NCBI GenBank assembly: GCA_963675365.2
Contig: CAXXVA010000001.1
Location: 62,001 to 126,000, forward strand
Direction: 5' to 3'
DNA: 64,000 bases
Source: CAXXOK01 sp963675365
GTDB taxonomy: Bacteria; Bacillota; Clostridia; Christensenellales; Aristaeellaceae
Below the pieces are notes generated by a model that made no database searches, had not been told where the DNA came from, and worked only from the letters and a program-made list of their open reading frames with translations. Below are positions 60,448-64,000 of the stretch, one piece after another; within the stretch, counting starts at the first letter, position 1, and each line of letters opens with the position of its first letter. Both the position numbers and the translations under genes were made by a program.

Positions 60448-61665
60448 TTGAACGAGTTTACCGCGCTGCTGAAAGAATTGTTTTCCGGCGTATTGTACAT
60501 GGGATCAGCGGACGGGCTGAAAACGCTCGTCATGTTTGTGATTTCCGGAGTTCTGATCTACCTCGCCATCCGCAAGGACTACGAACCCGCACTTCTGCTT
60601 CCGATCGCGTTCGGGGCGATTTTAGCCAATATGCCGCCGATCATCGACGCAGTCACGGGCGACCCGGCGGCCAGCGTTCTGGGCAGCGGCGGGTTTCTGA
60701 CCGTTTTATTCAACGCGGGCATCCAAAACGAACTCTTCCCCATCCTGATCTTTATCGCGGTCGGCGCGATGATCGACTTCTCCCCGCTTCTCAAAGACCC
60801 GTCGATGATCTTTTTCGGCGCGGCGGCGCAGTTCGGCATCTTCGCCACGTTCCTGGTCTCGATGCTGTTGATCCCGATCGTCTTCCCGGATATCGCGGGG
60901 GACCAAAGCCTGATCATGCGGCTGGCGTCGGCCATCGGCATCATCGGCGCGGCGGACGGCCCGACTACCCTGTATGTCGCCAACCATTTCGATTTGAAAG
61001 ATTACATGGCGCCCATTTCGGTCGCCGCGTACAGCTACATGGCGCTGGTGCCCGTTATCCAGCCGCCTATCATCCGTACGCTGACTACCAAGCATGAGCG
61101 CACCATCCGCATGACCTATACCGAACACAAAGCCTCGCGGCTGACGCTGATCCTGTTTCCGATCGTCGTCACCATCCTTGCGGGCATCATCGTGCCCATG
61201 AGCGTGCCGCTGGTCGGCAGCCTGATGTTCGGCAATCTTCTGCGCGAATGCAAAGTGTTGGATCGTCTGTCCAAAACCGCGCAGAACGAGCTGGCGAACG
61301 TCGTGACCATCTTTCTGGGGCTTGCCATCGGCTCCACGATGCTTGCCAAGAATTTTCTGCGCTGGGATACGCTGTTCATCATGACGCTGGGGCTGCTCGC
61401 CTTCGTATTCGATACCGCGGGCGGCGTTCTGTTTGCAAAATTCCTGAACCTCTTCCGCAAGGAAAAGATCAACCCGATGATCGGCGCGGCGGGCATTTCC
61501 GCGTTCCCGATGTCTGCACGCGTCATCCAGAAGATGGCCAAGGAGGACGATCCCTACAACTTCGTGCTGATGCAGGCCACCAGCGCCAACGTATCGGGCC
61601 AGCTCGGCTCTATCGTCGCAGGCGGGCTGGTCATCACGCTGGTCGGGTTATTGATTGGCTGGTAA
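60448..61665 (+). CDS. Sodium-pumping decarboxylase beta subunit (OadB/GcdB/MmdB type)
   Basis: A 405-residue membrane protein that couples decarboxylation of a carboxybiotin to Na+ export. About nine to eleven hydrophobic segments. Family features: GAMIDFSPLL, SAIGIIGAADGPTTLYVAN (Asp of the Na+ site), SYMALVPVIQPPIIRTLTTK and the closing NPMIGAAGISAFPMSARVIQK. The TTG start is 7 bases after GAGGAGG. No alpha (carboxyltransferase) or biotin-carrier gene is nearby, so the substrate (oxaloacetate, glutaconyl-, methylmalonyl-CoA) is unknown. Confidence 0.93.
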   Translation: MNEFTALLKELFSGVLYMGSADGLKTLVMFVISGVLIYLAIRKDYEPALLLPIAFGAILANMPPIIDAVTGDPAASVLGSGGFLTVLFNAGIQNELFPILIFIAVGAMIDFSPLLKDPSMIFFGAAAQFGIFATFLVSMLLIPIVFPDIAGDQSLIMRLASAIGIIGAADGPTTLYVANHFDLKDYMAPISVAAYSYMALVPVIQPPIIRTLTTKHERTIRMTYTEHKASRLTLILFPIVVTILAGIIVPMSVPLVGSLMFGNLLRECKVLDRLSKTAQNELANVVTIFLGLAIGSTMLAKNFLRWDTLFIMTLGLLAFVFDTAGGVLFAKFLNLFRKEKINPMIGAAGISAFPMSARVIQKMAKEDDPYNFVLMQATSANVSGQLGSIVAGGLVITLVGLLIGW

Positions 61666-61825
61666 TTTATGTATATCAATTCCATGCCTTGCCGTCTGTA
61701 TCTTGTGCTGCTTTTACCCCCTGACTTCGATGCTCAACCTTGACGTAGCGCTGCTACTACTGCGGTTTCGCATCATCGTCAGATGGCAAAATCAATCACA
61801 ATCTATCATACGTCAAATCATGGAA

Positions 61826-61853
61826 TTGATATACGGATAAGCTGGTTTATAGT
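61826..61853 (+). promoter_or_regulatory. Candidate promoter before the gamma-subunit gene
   Basis: TTGATA, 16 bases, TATAGT. The 216 bases between the beta and gamma genes carry no convincing gene (a 61-codon frame has no ribosome-binding site) and no strong terminator. Confidence 0.5.
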
Positions 61854-61881
61854 GTAAAAACTATCATTTTGAGGTGAGAAT

Positions 61882-62112
61882 ATGATGTTTAGATTTTTCA
61901 TTTCCGCCGCGGAGGCGGTGCAAACCGCCGTGGCCGCGACGCCCGCAGCAACCGTATCGGAATCCAAGCTCGCCGCCATGTCCATTTTCTCCAAAGGACT
62001 GGTAACCACGCTGCTGGGCTTGGTCGGCGTGTTTCTGGTACTGGCGCTTTTCTACGTCTCCATCAAAATCATGCAGCGCAGAAAAGATCAAGATCCCGAC
62101 CCGAAGGAGTAG
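61882..62112 (+). CDS. Small OadG-like (decarboxylase gamma) membrane subunit
   Basis: A 76-residue single-helix protein: an Ala/Val-rich start, the helix GLVTTLLGLVGVFLVLALFYVSIKIM (around 38-64) and a charged tail. This is the OadG plan, whose subunit holds the sodium pump complex together. Zinc-binding His in the tail is not seen. GAGGT is 7 bases before ATG. Position after the beta subunit supports the call. Confidence 0.75.
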   Translation: MMFRFFISAAEAVQTAVAATPAATVSESKLAAMSIFSKGLVTTLLGLVGVFLVLALFYVSIKIMQRRKDQDPDPKE

Positions 62113-62115
62113 GCT

Positions 62116-62604
62116 ATGCTGTACACACAGAATGACAGAGATGAAATTATGGCCATGCGCAGGCGGCGCTTGTGGATCGTTTGGGCGCCGACAGCGCTTT
62201 TGCTGCTATTGGCCGTCGGTTCCTTTGTGTTTTACAGGCTGAACCATAACGAAACCGGCTGGGGCATCACAGGGCTTATCACCATTCTGGCCGGCGCGTA
62301 CTGCATCTTCCTTTACGGCGTATACCTGCGTCCGGCGCTCAAGTACAAGCGTCATCTGGATTATATGCTCGACGGCCGCAAACGCGTGACCGAAGGCATT
62401 CTCAAGGAGATCGGCGACGTTGTGCAGGACCGCGACGGCATCGACTGCTATTCCATAATGCTTAACGTCGGCGAGAAGAACGAACCCGAGGACGACCGCC
62501 AATTTTATCTGGACGCGTTTAAGTCGCTGGACGGCTTCAAGCCCGGCGACCGCGTAACCGTGGAAAGCAACGACCGTATGATCGCGGCTGTGACGAAGAT
62601 CTGA
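62116..62604 (+). CDS. Two-helix membrane protein of unknown function
   Basis: A 162-residue protein 3 bases after the gamma-like gene, so probably co-translated with it. Two helices (LWIVWAPTALLLLLAVGSFVFY, about 19-40; ITGLITILAGAYCIFLYGVYL, about 51-71) precede a soluble C-terminal domain with strands (GILKEIGDVVQDRDGIDCYSIML, FKPGDRVTVESNDRMIAAV) that look OB-like. No family recognised. It may be an accessory to the sodium pump, by position only. Confidence 0.75.
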   Translation: MLYTQNDRDEIMAMRRRRLWIVWAPTALLLLLAVGSFVFYRLNHNETGWGITGLITILAGAYCIFLYGVYLRPALKYKRHLDYMLDGRKRVTEGILKEIGDVVQDRDGIDCYSIMLNVGEKNEPEDDRQFYLDAFKSLDGFKPGDRVTVESNDRMIAAVTKI

Positions 62605-62615
62605 AAGGCAACATC

Positions 62616-63785
62616 ATGATTAATTTTATATTCCAAAACCCGGCGAAAATCATTTTTGGAAAAAACGCGCTGTCTCACCTGCGGGAGGAGGCGGCGCGTT
62701 ACGGCAAGCGTATCCTGCTGATCTACGGCAGCGGCTCCATCAAGCGCATGGGGTTATACGACGCGGTGACGGACGTCCTGTCCGAAGGCGGGTTTACGGT
62801 GTTCGAGCTTACGGGCATCGTGCCCAATCCCGTTTTGTCCCGCGTCTATGAAGGCATCGAAATCTGCCGCAAGGAGCATATAGATCTCGTGCTGGCCGTG
62901 GGCGGCGGCAGCGTGATCGATACCGCCAAAGGCGTTGCCAACGGCGTTAAATACCCCGGCGACGCGTGGGATTTCTATGCCCATACAAAGGTTCCCGAAA
63001 CCGCGCTGCCGCTTGGCGTGCTGCTCACCCATGCGGCCGCGGGCAGCGAAATGAGCTACTCCTCCGTGATCACCAACGAGGACCTCGGACTCAAACGCGG
63101 GTACAATTCTCTGACGAACGTGCCGACGTTCTCGCTGCTCAACCCCGAGTGGACCTTCACCCTGCCCAAGTATCAAACGGCATGCGGCGCGGCGGATATC
63201 ATGGCGCACATGATGGAGCGCTATTTTACCACGGTTGAGCATGTGGAGCTGACCGACCGGATGATCGCCGCGGGCATTCAAACCGTGCTCAATAACACAC
63301 CCAAGGCGCTGAAGACGCCCGACGATTACGACGCACGTGCCGAGATTATGTGGGCGGGCGCGCTTGCGCACAATACGCTTCTGGATACCGGACGCATCGG
63401 CGACTGGTGCTCCCACAGGCTGAGCCATGAGGTCACCTATGCCACAGGCCTGGCCCACGGCGCGGCGCTTTCCGTGCTGTTCCCCGCATGGATGAAATTT
63501 GTCGCCGGGCAAAACCCCAAAAAGATCGCACAGTTTGCTAAAGACGTATTCGGGGTCGATCCGGCGTCCGGCAGCGAAACCGAAGCCGCCCTGGAAGGCA
63601 TCGGAAGAATGGAAGCCGCGTACCGTTCCTTCGGCCTGCCGGTAAGGCTGAAGGACGCGGGCATCGAAAACGCCGATCTGCAAGCCATGGTGCAAAAAGC
63701 GCTGCCCGGCGAGGACAGCACTTTGGGATCCTATGTGACGATCGATCGAAACGCGGCATTGGAAATCCTGAGGCTCGCGGAATAA
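62616..63785 (+). CDS. Iron-containing alcohol dehydrogenase (YqhD/BDH type)
   Basis: A 389-residue NAD(P)H-dependent dehydrogenase/aldehyde reductase of the group III family. NAD motif GGGSVIDTAKGVA; metal ligands Asp and His in CGAADIMAHMMERYF, then His in WCSHRLSHEVTY and His in GLAHGAALSVLFPAW. It is close to YqhD and butanol dehydrogenases, which reduce aldehydes at fermentation ends. The start is 11 bases after the membrane protein gene. It ends 2 bases before a convergent gene. Confidence 0.93.
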   Translation: MINFIFQNPAKIIFGKNALSHLREEAARYGKRILLIYGSGSIKRMGLYDAVTDVLSEGGFTVFELTGIVPNPVLSRVYEGIEICRKEHIDLVLAVGGGSVIDTAKGVANGVKYPGDAWDFYAHTKVPETALPLGVLLTHAAAGSEMSYSSVITNEDLGLKRGYNSLTNVPTFSLLNPEWTFTLPKYQTACGAADIMAHMMERYFTTVEHVELTDRMIAAGIQTVLNNTPKALKTPDDYDARAEIMWAGALAHNTLLDTGRIGDWCSHRLSHEVTYATGLAHGAALSVLFPAWMKFVAGQNPKKIAQFAKDVFGVDPASGSETEAALEGIGRMEAAYRSFGLPVRLKDAGIENADLQAMVQKALPGEDSTLGSYVTIDRNAALEILRLAE

Positions 63786-63787
63786 CC

Positions 63788-64000
63788 CTATTCCGCCGAC
63801 TCCGGATCAATCTCCAGCACTTCCACGGTGAAAACCGCCGTCGCGCCGCTGGCGTCCATTGCGGCCCGGTACAGCGCCTCGGTCTGAGCGACAGCTTCAG
63901 CCCAGGCGCTTTCCTTCATCTGCGGATCGCTGAGCGTTTCCTCATAGAGTTTTTGCTCCATCTCCTGTTTCATCTCCGTGTAGCGATCGGAGGTCAGGGG
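63788..64000 (-). CDS. C-terminal part of an unidentified protein (cut by window end)
   Basis: The minus-strand frame is open from the window edge to the TAG at 63788, 71 visible codons. An internal ATG at 63973 has GGAG directly against it, so it is unlikely to be the start. The visible part is a charged helix region (MKQEMEQKLYEETLSDPQM, AWAEAVAQTEALYRAAMDASG) ending with a strand (AVFTVEVLEIDPESAE). Not recognised. Confidence 0.6.
   Translation of the reverse strand, partial: PLTSDRYTEMKQEMEQKLYEETLSDPQMKESAWAEAVAQTEALYRAAMDASGATAVFTVEVLEIDPESAE

Noticed and set aside
61655..61840. A 61-codon frame rich in Leu and Cys between the decarboxylase subunits.
   Set aside because: It starts inside the beta-subunit gene, has no ribosome-binding site and runs through a likely promoter.

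Overview
This window looks like chromosomal DNA of a GC-rich, anaerobic member of the Bacillota (class Clostridia). The signs are HPr kinase/phosphorylase, a T-box riboswitch ahead of pheST, Gram-positive LexA boxes, the dgt-dnaG-sigA arrangement, pyruvate phosphate dikinase, type III glutamine synthetase, a flavodiiron protein, sodium-pump decarboxylase subunits, frequent TTG starts behind strong GGAGG sites, and no outer-membrane genes. I see no prophage, insertion sequence or CRISPR array. Nearly all of it is coding, on both strands, with long accidental antisense frames typical of GC-rich DNA. The species cannot be named from sequence alone.

Layout. 1-9 kb: end of a PhoR-type sensor kinase, a CNNM/CorC membrane protein, glmS with a Rieske protein, a flavodiiron protein, a Nudix hydrolase, and a first ECF sigma factor with its membrane partner. 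9-13.5 kb: an odd MutM/Nei-like protein, ppdK, a MazG-like protein, and tandem initiator and elongator tRNA-Met genes. 13.7-19.6 kb: a second ECF sigma/membrane pair, a secreted Sel1-repeat protein, a VOC protein, an oxidoreductase, a broken acetyltransferase and a small-molecule kinase. 19.7-24.3 kb: the operon tadA-HAD-hprK-ROK kinase-asnS. 24.5-32.1 kb: a serine hydrolase, recO, a GlmU-like acetyltransferase, pth, mfd and a small MazG-like protein. 32.1-35.5 kb: a cysteine-rich protein, a GNAT, a LexA-controlled Y-family polymerase and an NlpC/P60 protein. 35.6-40.1 kb: nitrogen assimilation (glnA type III, then an ammonium channel fused to P-II). 40.1-47.8 kb: an operon of a GH127-like protein, dus and two large secreted proteins, then rnpB and another secreted protein. 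47.9-60.4 kb: pheST under T-box control, dgt-dnaG-sigA, trmK-nif3-zinc ribbon, pdp and a thioesterase. 60.4-64 kb: Na+-decarboxylase beta and gamma subunits, a membrane protein, an alcohol dehydrogenase and a cut gene.

How the genes work together. Amino-sugar supply for the wall (glmS and the GlmU-like protein), carbon control (hprK, ROK kinase, ppdK) and nitrogen uptake and assimilation (glnA, amtB-P-II) are all present. The least explained parts are regulatory or unfamiliar. They are a structured element repeated in the 3' untranslated regions of ppdK and amtB, an attenuator-like structure between glnA and amtB, a GlmU whose uridylyltransferase half has decayed, a MutM relative without its catalytic proline, and a GH127-like/secreted-protein operon of unknown purpose.
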